A stretch of 38,747 bases of DNA, taken from the NCBI GenBank assembly GCA_900546115.1, contig URBQ01000028.1, positions 1 through 38,747 on the forward strand. Reading direction: 5' to 3'. How positions within the stretch are numbered: the first letter of the stretch is position 1; the number at the start of each line of letters is the position of its first letter. This stretch comes from an uncultured Collinsella sp. GTDB taxonomy: Bacteria > Actinomycetota > Coriobacteriia > Coriobacteriales > Coriobacteriaceae. Of this stretch, positions 26,196 through 35,027 are shown piece after piece. The notes beneath the pieces were generated by a model. The model did no database searches, was not told where the DNA came from, and saw only the letters and a list, made by a program, of their open reading frames with translations. Made by a program: the position numbers and the translations under genes.

Positions 26196-27578
26196 ATGCA
26201 CAAGGTGTATTACCAGCCTGAGGGAATTTGGGTAGGCGACATCATGCCGTACGGCGAGGACGGCACGTTCTATCTCTATCATCAGCGTGACACGCGTAAC
26301 CCCGAACCTTTCGGAGAGCCGTTTGGCTGGGCACTCGCTACGACCAAGGATTTCGTCAACTACAAGGACTTTGGCGAGAGCCTTGAGCGCGGCGGCGACG
26401 AGGAAGTCGACCAGTACATTTATGCCGGCACGGTGTTTAAGGTGGGCGACAAGTACCATGCGCTCTACACTGGTTGCAATCGCGATAAGGTCCGCGCACG
26501 TTTGATGAAGCAGGTTCTTCTTCACGCAACGAGCGACGACGCCGTCAAGTGGGAGAAGAACATCGCCGAGACGCTGCTTCCGCCCCAGGAGGGTTACGAT
26601 GACCGCAACTGGCGCGATCCCTTTGTGCTTTGGGATGAGGAGAACGAAGAGTACATGCTCATCCTCGGCACGCGTGTGGGCGAGGACAAGCGTCTGATGA
26701 CCGGCCGCCTGGTCAAGTTCACCTCCAAGGATCTGACCAACTGGGAGTTCCAGGGCGACTGGTGGAACCCGGGCCTGTACACCATGTTTGAGATGCCTGA
26801 TCTCTTTAAGATGGGCGGCTGGTGGTACCTCGTCTTTTCCGAGTACAGCGACGGCAACAAGACCCGTTACCGCATGTCCAAGTCCATCAACGGTCCTTGG
26901 ATTACCCCCGCTGACGACTCCTTCGACGGCCGCGCGTACTACGCCGCTCGCACCGCATTCGATGGCGAGCGTCGCGTTCTCTTTGGTTGGGTTCCTACGC
27001 GTGACGAGGGCGGCGACCCCAGCTCTTACCTATGGGGTGGCACCTTTATGCCCCTCGAGATCGTTCAGCGTGCCGACGGAACGCTCGGCACCAAGCTCCC
27101 CGACAGCATGCTTGGCGCCTTTGGCGAGGCTAAGGCAGTCGAGACCTTTGAGCTTTCCTGCGAGTCGGGCAAGGTCGAGCAGGTGCTCGCCGCAGATGCC
27201 GGCTCCACCTACTTGCTCGATGCCGACATTGAGCTCGGCGGTAACGCTGCCGGCTTCTCGGTCAAGTTCGCCGAGGACGCCGAGACCGGTCTTGCCTATG
27301 AGTTCCGCGCCAACCTGCGCGAGGGCAAGCTCGAGTTCACGCCGGCTCCCCAGTACCCGTGGTTCCAGGTTAACAACATGGGCCTCGAGCGTCCGTTGTT
27401 CTTTAAGGGCGAGGGCACTCACCATGTGCGTCTGGTCGTCGACGACGACATCGCGACCATCTTTGTCGATGACGTTGCGCTCAACGCTCGCTTCTGCAAC
27501 AAGCAGGGCCAGGGTGTGGCGCTTACCGTCACCGACGGTGCGCTCAAGTGCGCAAGCGCAACGATCGCGTCTCTGTAG
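26196..27578 (+). CDS. Atypical GH32 beta-fructosidase-like hydrolase
   Basis: 460 residues. It has the five-bladed GH32 catalytic fold and a C-terminal beta-sandwich (last about 150 residues), but the classical WMNDPNG motif is replaced by IWVGDIMPYGEDG, with Asp15 as candidate nucleophile. The stabiliser motif is NWRDPF (Asp141), and the acid/base motif is FEMPDLF (Glu199), where ECPD is usual. This variant group of GH32-like proteins is known from gut Firmicutes and Actinobacteria. No signal peptide, so it acts in the cytoplasm on an imported fructoside. The ATG at 26196 follows GAAAGGAAG. First gene after the operator-promoter. Exact substrate unknown. Confidence 0.82.
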   Translation: MHKVYYQPEGIWVGDIMPYGEDGTFYLYHQRDTRNPEPFGEPFGWALATTKDFVNYKDFGESLERGGDEEVDQYIYAGTVFKVGDKYHALYTGCNRDKVRARLMKQVLLHATSDDAVKWEKNIAETLLPPQEGYDDRNWRDPFVLWDEENEEYMLILGTRVGEDKRLMTGRLVKFTSKDLTNWEFQGDWWNPGLYTMFEMPDLFKMGGWWYLVFSEYSDGNKTRYRMSKSINGPWITPADDSFDGRAYYAARTAFDGERRVLFGWVPTRDEGGDPSSYLWGGTFMPLEIVQRADGTLGTKLPDSMLGAFGEAKAVETFELSCESGKVEQVLAADAGSTYLLDADIELGGNAAGFSVKFAEDAETGLAYEFRANLREGKLEFTPAPQYPWFQVNNMGLERPLFFKGEGTHHVRLVVDDDIATIFVDDVALNARFCNKQGQGVALTVTDGALKCASATIASL

Positions 27579-27623
27579 CGGCAACGAACCGTTTTATGAT
27601 TTAGAAAAGGAATGGAGAGGAAC

Positions 27624-29075
27624 ATGGACTACAAGGCAGTGTCCCAGCAAGTCGTCGACAACGTCGGCGGACTGGAGAACATCGAGGGCGCCACGCATTG
27701 CGTGACCCGTCTGCGTCTGGTGCTCAAGGATACGAGCAAATACAACAAGGCCGAGCTCGAGAACATCGATGGCGTCAAGGGCGTGCTGTACAACAGCGGC
27801 CAGCTCATGATCATCTTCGGCACCGGTACCGTCAACAAGGTTTACGATGAGTTTATGGCTCTGACGGGCGTTAAGGAGATCAGCGCTTCCGAGGTCAAGG
27901 GCGCCGAGGCGGACAAGAAGGGCAAGTTCTTCTCGGTCCTCAAGGTATTCTCGGACATCTTTATCCCCATCATTCCCGCCTTCGTCGGCGCTGCAATCAT
28001 CATCGGCCTTAAGTCGCTGATCGTTGCCAACGGCCTCTTTGGCATGGAGGGCAGCCTCGCCGATCACAGCGAGTTCCTCAAGAACCTCGCAAGCTTCTTT
28101 GCCATTATCGCCACCACGTTCGACTACCTGCCTGTCCTGGTTATGTACAGCGCAGTCAAGCGTTTTGGCGGTAACCCGATCCTGGGCATCCTCGTCGGTA
28201 TCGTCATGGTTCACCCGAGCCTTATGAACCGCAACACGTTCGTTATGGACCCGACGGGTGCTGAGTACTGGAACTTTGGTCCGCTCTCCATTCCCATGGT
28301 TGCTTTCCAGGGCGGCGTGTTCCCTGCAATTCTGACCGCCTGGTTTATGGCCAAGGTCGAAAAGATTGCCCAGAAGTACATCCCCGAGGTCGTTTCGTTC
28401 GTCTTTGTCCCGACCGTTACCCTGATTCTTGCTAACGTCGCCCTGTTCACCGTGTTCGGCCCGCTCGGTAACCTGATCGGTGACGTCCTCGCCGGCGTAA
28501 TCGATATCCTGTACAACAGGATGGGCGTCTTTGGTGCCTTTGTCTTCGCCGCGTTCCTGCAGCCGCTCGTCGTTACCGGTACGCATCAGTTCATCCAGGG
28601 TATCGAGGCAAACCTTGTTGCCACGACTGGCTTCAACTACATCCAGGCCATCTGGTCGGTTTCCATCATCGCCCAGGGCGGCGGCGCCATCGGTATGTAC
28701 CTCATTCACAAGAAGCACTCCAAAGAGCGCAACATCTGCATGTCGTCCTTTATCCCGACGCTGGTCGGAATCTCCGAGCCCGCTATCTTTGCTGCAAACA
28801 TGCGCTATTCGATCATTCCGTTCATCTGCGCATGCATCGGCGCAGGCTGCGGCGGTGCCTTCGTCAAGCTCTTTGAGGTGCGCGCTATCGGTCAGGGTCT
28901 GACCGGCGTGCTTGGCCTGCTCATCGTCACGCCCGAGACCCTCGTGTGGTATGTGGCTGGCAATCTCATCGCCTTTATCGTGCCAATCGTCTTGATCTTT
29001 GCCTACAACAAGGCAAAGGGCGTGCCGACCACCGATGAAGAGGGCGCTGGCGCTGGCTTCGACGTTAGCTTCTAG
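27624..29075 (+). CDS. PTS sucrose-type EIIBC permease
   Basis: 483 residues. The N-terminal EIIB domain has phospho-acceptor Cys26 in GATHCVTRLRLVL, and the EIIC domain from about residue 105 has about ten hydrophobic segments (FIPIIPAFVGAAIIIGL onwards) and the GTHQFIQGIE and GISEPAIF loops typical of the glucose/sucrose family. No EIIA domain is fused, so it needs a separate EIIA-Glc-type protein not found in this window. It imports and phosphorylates the sugar, most likely sucrose, given a GH32 on each side. The ATG at 27624 follows GGAGAGG. Confidence 0.92.
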   Translation: MDYKAVSQQVVDNVGGLENIEGATHCVTRLRLVLKDTSKYNKAELENIDGVKGVLYNSGQLMIIFGTGTVNKVYDEFMALTGVKEISASEVKGAEADKKGKFFSVLKVFSDIFIPIIPAFVGAAIIIGLKSLIVANGLFGMEGSLADHSEFLKNLASFFAIIATTFDYLPVLVMYSAVKRFGGNPILGILVGIVMVHPSLMNRNTFVMDPTGAEYWNFGPLSIPMVAFQGGVFPAILTAWFMAKVEKIAQKYIPEVVSFVFVPTVTLILANVALFTVFGPLGNLIGDVLAGVIDILYNRMGVFGAFVFAAFLQPLVVTGTHQFIQGIEANLVATTGFNYIQAIWSVSIIAQGGGAIGMYLIHKKHSKERNICMSSFIPTLVGISEPAIFAANMRYSIIPFICACIGAGCGGAFVKLFEVRAIGQGLTGVLGLLIVTPETLVWYVAGNLIAFIVPIVLIFAYNKAKGVPTTDEEGAGAGFDVSF

Positions 29076-29113
29076 TTGAGCCGTTCAGTGTAATCTGAGG
29101 ATAAGTCCATTTG

Positions 29114-29153
29114 AGGAAGGGCGTTCGACTCGTGTGAGTCGAGCGTCCTTCCC
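29114..29153 (+). promoter_or_regulatory. Intercistronic hairpin between EIIBC and GH32 genes
   Basis: AGGAAGGGCGTTCGACTC (29114-29131) pairs with 29136-29153, with two mismatched or wobble positions and a GTGT loop. No T-run, so processing, mRNA stability or partial termination are possible roles. Confidence 0.5.
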
Positions 29154-29176
29154 CATAGACGAGAAAGTCAACGGCG

Positions 29177-30619
29177 ATGTTTAATCAAAAAAATAAGGTG
29201 ACACGCGCGGACTATGAGCAGTGGCGTGCCGGACAGGATGAGACGGCGGGTCGCATCGCGTCCGACCCCGATAGGCTCCTGTTCCATGTGGAGCCTGAGC
29301 TTGGCTGGCTCAACGACCCCAACGGTTTGGTTCAGATTGGTGATACGTATCACATCTATCATCAATACGATCCGTTCGATGCTGCGCATGGCGGTCCAGT
29401 GCTTTGGAACCATCTGACGACAAAGGATTTTGTGACGTACGAGAATCGCGGCCCCGCGCTGTTCCCCGATTCCGATTTGGATTCGAACGGAGCGTATTCT
29501 GGTTCTGCCTTTGTACGTGATGGCAAGATTCACTACTTCTATACCGGCAACGTCAAGCATTTTGATCGCGATGATTACGACTACGTGTTGACGGGTCGTG
29601 AGCAAAACCAGATTCATATGGTTGCGGAGAACCCCGACGAATTGGGCGAGAAGCGCATAGCTGTTGGACCGGTCGATTACCCCGACGATATCGGTACGCA
29701 CGTGCGCGACCCCAAGATCCTTGAGCACGATGGTATCTACTACATGGTTCTGGGCGCTCGTACGAAAGACGACCGTGGCTGCGTGCTTGTCTATACCTCG
29801 CGCAATCTTGAGGACTGGAGCTATGCGACGCGCATTGAGTTGGGCGAGAAGTTTGGCTTTATGTGGGAGTGCCCCGATCTGTTTGAGCTCGATGGCGAGC
29901 TTATTCTCGTTTGCTGTCCGCAGGGTGTGCCTGCCGATGGTTGGCGTTACCGCAATCCGCATCAGTGCGTGTGGTTTCCCATCGAGGCCGATTGGGAGGC
30001 GCCGAGCTTTAAAATCGTCGGGCAGGGCATGCCCCCGATGGTCGATGCCGGTTTTGATTTCTATGCTCCGCAGTCCTTTGAGGATGCTGCAGGCCGGCGA
30101 TTGATGATCGGATGGTCGGGTTGCCCCGATGCGACGGCGGAAAACCCGACGGTGGCGCGCGGGTGGCAGTGCGCGTTGACGGTGCCGCGAGAGCTGAGCA
30201 TGCGCGATGGTAAGCTCTGCCAGCAGCCGGCGCACGAGATTGAGAGGATGCGCGGCGGCTGCGTTCGTGCTGTAGGCGGAGAGACAGTCGAGGAGCCGGG
30301 CCGCCTGTTTGATCTTGTGGTTTCCTGTGAGGGCGCCAAGATGGTCGAGCTCGAAATCCGCAAGGGTGTCTTTGTGCGTTATGCGGAGGGGATGCTTACC
30401 CTCGATATGGGTAATGAAGGCTATGGGCGAGACCGGAGGTCGATTGAGCTCAGCGAGCTTCGCGACCTGCGCGTGCTTTCGGACACTACGATGGTCGAGA
30501 TTTTTGCCAACGGCGGCGAGGCAGCACTTACGAGCCGTACCTATTCGCCGGCGGTTTCGGCGATGGGGTTGCATGCCGAGGGTGCGGCGTCGATGGATTT
30601 CTACCGCCTCGCGCATTAA
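29177..30619 (+). CDS. Sucrose-6-phosphate hydrolase (classical GH32)
   Basis: 480 residues. All classical GH32 motifs: WLNDPNG with nucleophile Asp47, VRDPK with Asp178, and WECPDLF with acid/base Glu231. A C-terminal beta-sandwich follows (ending EIFANGGEAALTSRTY). No signal peptide. After uptake by the PTS, it would split sucrose-6-phosphate into glucose-6-phosphate and fructose. It is the third gene of the operon, after a strong hairpin. The ribosome site is poor (GAGAAAG), and the hairpin may therefore matter for its expression. Confidence 0.92.
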   Translation: MFNQKNKVTRADYEQWRAGQDETAGRIASDPDRLLFHVEPELGWLNDPNGLVQIGDTYHIYHQYDPFDAAHGGPVLWNHLTTKDFVTYENRGPALFPDSDLDSNGAYSGSAFVRDGKIHYFYTGNVKHFDRDDYDYVLTGREQNQIHMVAENPDELGEKRIAVGPVDYPDDIGTHVRDPKILEHDGIYYMVLGARTKDDRGCVLVYTSRNLEDWSYATRIELGEKFGFMWECPDLFELDGELILVCCPQGVPADGWRYRNPHQCVWFPIEADWEAPSFKIVGQGMPPMVDAGFDFYAPQSFEDAAGRRLMIGWSGCPDATAENPTVARGWQCALTVPRELSMRDGKLCQQPAHEIERMRGGCVRAVGGETVEEPGRLFDLVVSCEGAKMVELEIRKGVFVRYAEGMLTLDMGNEGYGRDRRSIELSELRDLRVLSDTTMVEIFANGGEAALTSRTYSPAVSAMGLHAEGAASMDFYRLAH

Positions 30620-30771
30620 CCGTGCGTGGAGCACGATTGGACTTGCCGGGCGGAATGTGTCGCAGTTGCCGCAGCGAACTACCGTTTATCGTGTATAGCT
30701 ACCGTTTGCGGAGTAAGTAACACATTGTTGCAAACCGTGTAGAATCCTAAATAAGCACGGAGTTTTCCAGG

Positions 30772-30850
30772 GAGACGCTGTCCTTTGTTGTGTGCAAGGG
30801 GCGGCGTCTCTTTGGCGCTCTGCCGCCGTTGTGCAACAGTGCGGCGGCGC
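30772..30850 (+). promoter_or_regulatory. Structured leader of the DegV gene
   Basis: GAGACGC (30772-30778) pairs with GCGTCTC (30804-30810), with TCCTTTG/CAAGGGG pairing above it. A second GC-rich stem, 30815-30850, follows (GCCGC with GCGGC). Could be an attenuator or a chance structure; no riboswitch class recognised. Confidence 0.35.
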
Positions 30851-30895
30851 GTGCCATGTATTGAAAAGCCAATGTCGAGATGGGTCGTGATAATA

Positions 30896-31750
30896 ATGGG
30901 CAAGTACGTAATCGTGGTTGAGTCTGGGTCGGATGTGACGCCGGAGCTCTGCGAGCGCTACGGCATCGTGCGCGTGCCCATGCACGTCACAGTTGGTGAC
31001 GAGACCGTTGAAGATGGTTCAATCGATCCGCTCGAGATTTACTCGCGCTGCAACGAGCTCGGTGTTATGCCTAAGACGAGTGGCTGCGCGCCTGCGGATT
31101 TTGCTCACGTGTATGACCGTATCCATGCCGAGCAGCCCGACGCGACTATTCTGCATCTCGCGTATTCCGAGGCCACGACCTGCTCACATCAGTCCTCCAA
31201 GATTGCGGCTAAGGGCCGCGACTACGTATTCTCCATGGATACGCGTTTTGTCTCGGTGGGCCAGTCGCTCGTTGCCGTCGAGACCGCCAAATATATCGAG
31301 GCTCACCCCGATGCCACCGTCGACGAGATCTTTGCATTTACGAACTCCGTCATGGACCGCGTGCTGCTGGGCTTTGTTCCCACCGATCTGGCCTTTCTTA
31401 AGGCGGGCGGTCGTCTGTCCAACGTGGCATTCCTTGGCGCCCACCTGCTCAAGATTAAGCCCTGCATTGAGGTAACGGGCGGTAAGTTCGTGGCAACCAA
31501 GAAGTTCCGCGGCTCTATGCTCAAGTGCGCCCGCGCCTTTATCGACCACATGGTTGCGAAGGGCGAGATTGACTACTCGCACATTGGCCTGGCGTATTCG
31601 GTAGGCCTTTCCGAGGAGCTGCGCGACGACATGGAAGTCTATGCGCACGACCTGGGCTTTAAGGACGTTACCTGGACTCAGGTCGGCGGCGTCATCTCGA
31701 GCCATTGCGGCCCGACCGCCTTTGGCGCGGTGCTCACGCTCAAGGCGTAA
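30896..31750 (+). CDS. DegV-family fatty-acid-binding protein (FakB-like)
   Basis: 284 residues. The DegV fold starts VIVVESGSDVTPELCERYGI; PKTSGCAPADF carries the TS(x)P-like motif that contacts the fatty-acid carboxylate. GFVPTDLAFLKAGGRLSNV and the late HCGPTAFG loop are also typical. FakB proteins present fatty acids to the kinase FakA for phospholipid synthesis. The ATG at 30896 gives the usual N-terminus, but its ribosome site is weak; an ATG at 30872 is an alternative. Monocistronic between the sucrose operon and pflA. Confidence 0.88.
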   Translation: MGKYVIVVESGSDVTPELCERYGIVRVPMHVTVGDETVEDGSIDPLEIYSRCNELGVMPKTSGCAPADFAHVYDRIHAEQPDATILHLAYSEATTCSHQSSKIAAKGRDYVFSMDTRFVSVGQSLVAVETAKYIEAHPDATVDEIFAFTNSVMDRVLLGFVPTDLAFLKAGGRLSNVAFLGAHLLKIKPCIEVTGGKFVATKKFRGSMLKCARAFIDHMVAKGEIDYSHIGLAYSVGLSEELRDDMEVYAHDLGFKDVTWTQVGGVISSHCGPTAFGAVLTLKA

Positions 31751-31781
31751 CGCCTGGCGTCTATCGATTTCTATTGCCTCG

Positions 31782-31818
31782 GCGGCGGGCGGGTTGCGAC
31801 AACCTTCCTGCCGCTTTT
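31782..31818 (+). terminator. Probable terminator after the DegV gene
   Basis: A 15-nt imperfect stem (31782-31796 with 31800-31814, three mismatches) followed by TTTT. Confidence 0.5.
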
Positions 31819-31936
31819 GCATGGGGCCAAATAGGACAATCCAATTGACCGCTAAACCGTTTCGCCATCAAGCATATAGGCTAGAATGACTCTGGCATTT
31901 ATGTAGCTAAAACCAATGAGAGGCAAGGTAGCGGGA

Positions 31937-32755
31937 ATGGCTGAGATGACGCTCGAGGGTGTGGACGCTCGTCCTGAGGACTCCGCGTTTGCCCTGGGCC
32001 GCGTGCATTCGATTGAGACGATGGGAACGGTCGATGGACCCGGCATCCGCTTTGTGGTGTTTGTTCAGGGCTGCCCCATGCGCTGTGCGTATTGCCACAA
32101 CCCCGATACCTGGTCGGTTAACGGCGGCACCATGGTGACCGTCGAGCACCTGATGGACGAGTTCCAGAGCAACCATGAGTTTTACCGCAGCGGTGGTATT
32201 ACAGTGTCCGGCGGTGAGCCGCTCCTGCAGCCCGAGTTTTTGGCCGACCTATTCCGCGCCATGCACAACAACCCCGATGGTCGCGTGCATACCTGCCTTG
32301 ACAGCTGCGGATATGCGTTTGACCCCAACCACCCCGAGAAGTTCGATGCTGTGCTCAACGAGACCGATATGGTGCTGCTCGACATTAAGCACGCCGATCC
32401 CGTCGAGCATAAGAAGCTGACCGGTTGCGATCCCGCACGCATTCTGGCGTTTGGTGATGAGCTCGCGCGTCGCAAGATCAAGGTCGTTATCCGTCACGTG
32501 GTGGTGCCGGGCATTACCGACACGGTGGAGGAGTGCGAGGCGCTCGGTCGTCTGATCGCCCCGTGGCATAACGTGGTCGGCCTGGAGATGCTGCCGTATC
32601 ACACGATGGGCATCGTCAAGTATGAGCAGCTGGGGATTCCCTATAAGCTTGAGGGCGTGCCTCAGATGGATACCGCGCGCATGCCCGAGCTGCGCAACGC
32701 AGTCATGACGGGCATGAAAAAGCGCCGTGCGGAACTCAAAAACGCCATCGGCTAG
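31937..32755 (+). CDS. pflA: Pyruvate formate-lyase-activating enzyme (PflA)
   Basis: Radical-SAM enzyme that abstracts hydrogen from the PFL glycine. 272 residues. The cluster motif CxxxCxxC is Cys46-Cys50-Cys53 in GCPMRCAYCHNPDTW, then ITVSGGEPLLQPEF (the GGE SAM-binding motif) and LLDIKHADP. The start MAEMTLEG (31937) is preferred as AAGG lies 8 nt upstream; an ATG at 31916 is possible. Here its substrate should be the stand-alone 83-residue glycyl-radical protein at 24449, not a full-length PflB. It is 7.2 kb from it and separately transcribed. Confidence 0.94.
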   Translation: MAEMTLEGVDARPEDSAFALGRVHSIETMGTVDGPGIRFVVFVQGCPMRCAYCHNPDTWSVNGGTMVTVEHLMDEFQSNHEFYRSGGITVSGGEPLLQPEFLADLFRAMHNNPDGRVHTCLDSCGYAFDPNHPEKFDAVLNETDMVLLDIKHADPVEHKKLTGCDPARILAFGDELARRKIKVVIRHVVVPGITDTVEECEALGRLIAPWHNVVGLEMLPYHTMGIVKYEQLGIPYKLEGVPQMDTARMPELRNAVMTGMKKRRAELKNAIG

Positions 32756-32757
32756 CA

Positions 32758-32787
32758 GCACTCATTGGGGACAGACTTAAATGAGTG
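32758..32787 (-). repeat. Dispersed 30-nt repeat (second copy)
   Basis: Inverted copy of 15271-15300 (27 of 30 matching). It begins 2 nt after the pflA stop codon. Confidence 0.6.
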
Positions 32788-32825
32788 CCCCCGGGCACCT
32801 AGTTGATTGCTAAAGAGCCCCGTCA

Positions 32826-32892
32826 AGTTGCGGTGGAATAGTTCCTGTTTATCGGCTAATACCGCCCAAACAGGAACTATTTCACCGCAACT
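32826..32892. repeat. 25-bp hairpin downstream of pflA
   Basis: Arms 32826-32850 (AGTTGCGGTGGAATAG onwards) and 32868-32892 match at 24 of 25 positions; the exception is a G:U pair in plus-strand RNA. A 17-nt loop separates them. Only TTTT, 6 nt later, follows, so it may end the pflA transcript. Nothing else is seen in 32788-33050. Confidence 0.6.
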
Positions 32893-33050
32893 GCGTTTTG
32901 GGCGGAGATGCGCAACAGAATCGGTGTTTTTGCATAGATACGCCTGTATTTTGTTTAGAGACACCTTAAACGCGACTGAATGTCTTCGGTAAGAAATGCC
33001 TGCTCGGTATTATGCTGCTCGTATATGAATGGTAGCAGTCAGGAGACCAC

Positions 33051-34169
33051 GTGCGAAAGGGCGCATCGCGGGACGAGTATGTGCCGCAACATGGCAGCAG
33101 ATATGAGACGAAGGGCACGTCTTCGCGTGGCCTTGCAGACGCTCGCATCCGCGGGGTGAAGATTGCCGCCATTGGGATGCTAACGTTGGCGGTTATTATC
33201 CTCGGAATTACCGCCAAAACCTACGCGTCGGAGCGAATGGCGCACCCAGATGCGTCAACGGTACAGATGCAAAACAAAAAGGTCTCTGAATCTAAAGCCA
33301 CCGCAAGTCAAACCCTGTCGACAGCGAGCCTCAAGATGAGGCTTTCGAAGGCGGACTTTAACGATATTCCCTCAGGCGATACCGTGCAGACCTTCTCACT
33401 GGCTGAAGACCAGATCCCCGCCCTGGAGGATGAGAGCCTCGCCGCGCTCCAAGATGCCCTTGATCAGGCCCAGGAATTGGGCGATGTGGGCGTGGTGTTT
33501 TACGATCTGTCGAGCGGCAAGGGCGTGACGTATAACGCGGACGCCGAGGTGTACGGTGCGAGCAGTTATAAGGCGCTCTATGTACTCTACATCTGCGAGT
33601 CGCTGGTCGAGACGGGCCAGGTCTCACTCGATGATTCTCTTGGCACCTATGGTGGCTACAACATGGGCTGGCAGACGGTGCGCGACCTGATCGAGGCCGC
33701 GGTCGTTAATTCGGACAACGATTCGTTTATTGCGTTACGCGCGGCGTTTGACCGTGTCGGTTACGAGAATTGGATTGTCAGTCTTGGCATCGATTGCGAT
33801 ACCGCGCTCGATCCGATGAGTGATTTTCCCACCTATTGCCCGCGCACCTCAGCCAAGCTGTGGCACGAGATGAGCGAGTATTTGAGCTGCGATACCGAAA
33901 CATCGCAATGGCTGTCGGGCCTTCTGGCCTCCACGACCCGATCGTTTATCCGTGACGGCATTGCGGACGAGCAGGTTCTGGTGCTCAACAAGGCTGGTTG
34001 GATCAGCGAGGCAGGTTGCAACGCGACGTGCGATGCGGGTCTCATCGATGTCAACGGCGACACTTACGTTATGAGCATCATGACATCGATGCCATGGAGT
34101 GACCATTCGAGTGAGGTTGTAGCCGCCATTGCCAGAGCCCTCTACGATACGCGTGCCGCGCTGGTCTAA
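33051..34169 (+). CDS. Membrane-anchored serine hydrolase of the class A beta-lactamase fold
   Basis: 372 residues. A positively charged N-terminus precedes one membrane segment (about 36-54), then a Ser/Thr/Lys-rich stalk to about 120 and the enzyme domain outside the cell. Active-site motifs: SSYK at 171-174 (SxxK), SDN at 221-223, and KAG at 314-316 in place of KTG. These define class A beta-lactamase-like/penicillin-interacting proteins. The WVSLGI-like tract and Ω-loop glutamate are not clear, so antibiotic hydrolysis should not be assumed; a role in wall metabolism is equally possible. GTG start with AGGAG upstream. Confidence 0.82.
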   Translation: MRKGASRDEYVPQHGSRYETKGTSSRGLADARIRGVKIAAIGMLTLAVIILGITAKTYASERMAHPDASTVQMQNKKVSESKATASQTLSTASLKMRLSKADFNDIPSGDTVQTFSLAEDQIPALEDESLAALQDALDQAQELGDVGVVFYDLSSGKGVTYNADAEVYGASSYKALYVLYICESLVETGQVSLDDSLGTYGGYNMGWQTVRDLIEAAVVNSDNDSFIALRAAFDRVGYENWIVSLGIDCDTALDPMSDFPTYCPRTSAKLWHEMSEYLSCDTETSQWLSGLLASTTRSFIRDGIADEQVLVLNKAGWISEAGCNATCDAGLIDVNGDTYVMSIMTSMPWSDHSSEVVAAIARALYDTRAALV

Positions 34170-34247
34170 CGGCTTCGTATTGCGCGGATGAGCCAAAATG
34201 CTGGTACCATACCGTGGATAAGCAGTTTCACAGGTTTGGGGGATGGT

Positions 34248-34985
34248 GTGCCTACCATCGCAATCATCGGTGCGCTCGAAAAAGAGGTTGCGCAGATTAA
34301 AGAAGAACTGAACGGCGCTCACATGTCGCAAGAGGCGGGCTTGACCGTTGTAAGCGGTGAGCTTGACGGTTTGACCGTGGTCGCAACGACGGCAGGTATG
34401 GGTACCGTTAATGCCGCTGCCGCAACGCAGCATCTCATCAGCAAATATGCTCCGCAGGCCGTTGTGTTCTCGGGCATTGCGGGCGGCCTGAACCCCAAGC
34501 TCCACATCAACGACGTGGTTATAGGCGGGTGTCTGCGCTACCTGGATACCGATACGGCGCTCATCGCCGAGTCGGCGCCGGAGCTTGAGGAATTTGCCTC
34601 GACACCGGCTCTGGTTGGTATTGCAACCGCCGTGCTTGTCGAGCATGGGTTTGTGGACGCATTGTTGGATGCGGAAGTTGCGGAGAAAGACCCCAAACAG
34701 TTCCTGAACGGCACCATCGCTACGGGCGACCGCTTTGTGACGGGTGATGCCATGCGCACTGCCGCCATCGAGGCGACGCATGCCGATTGTGTCGAGATGG
34801 AAGGTGCGGCAATCGCGCATATTGCAGCCAAGAACGGTGTCGATTGTCTGGTGCTGCGTGCTATCAGCGATAATTGTGATGAAGCGTATGACGCGTTTTG
34901 CGAGCGCGAGTTCGATCTGGACGAGTATGCCCGCACGGCGAGTGACATTACGCTCGATATCGTCCGCCGCATTGCCGCTGCGTAA
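34248..34985 (+). CDS. 5'-methylthioadenosine/S-adenosylhomocysteine nucleosidase
   Basis: Hydrolyses MTA and SAH, recycling SAM by-products. Important in a cell with radical-SAM enzymes such as PflA. 245 residues from the GTG at 34248, with GGGGG just upstream; this gives the canonical start IAIIGALEKEV. An ATG 60 nt earlier is in frame but less likely. Motifs seen: GMGTVNAAAATQ, FSGIAGGLNP, VEMEGAAIAHIA and the catalytic Asp in RAISDNCDE. Followed by engB after 42 nt, so the two may be cotranscribed. Confidence 0.9.
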   Translation: MPTIAIIGALEKEVAQIKEELNGAHMSQEAGLTVVSGELDGLTVVATTAGMGTVNAAAATQHLISKYAPQAVVFSGIAGGLNPKLHINDVVIGGCLRYLDTDTALIAESAPELEEFASTPALVGIATAVLVEHGFVDALLDAEVAEKDPKQFLNGTIATGDRFVTGDAMRTAAIEATHADCVEMEGAAIAHIAAKNGVDCLVLRAISDNCDEAYDAFCEREFDLDEYARTASDITLDIVRRIAAA

Positions 34986-35027
34986 TCGTGCATCCATATT
35001 GTAAGAACCTACGACCAAGGAGTATCC

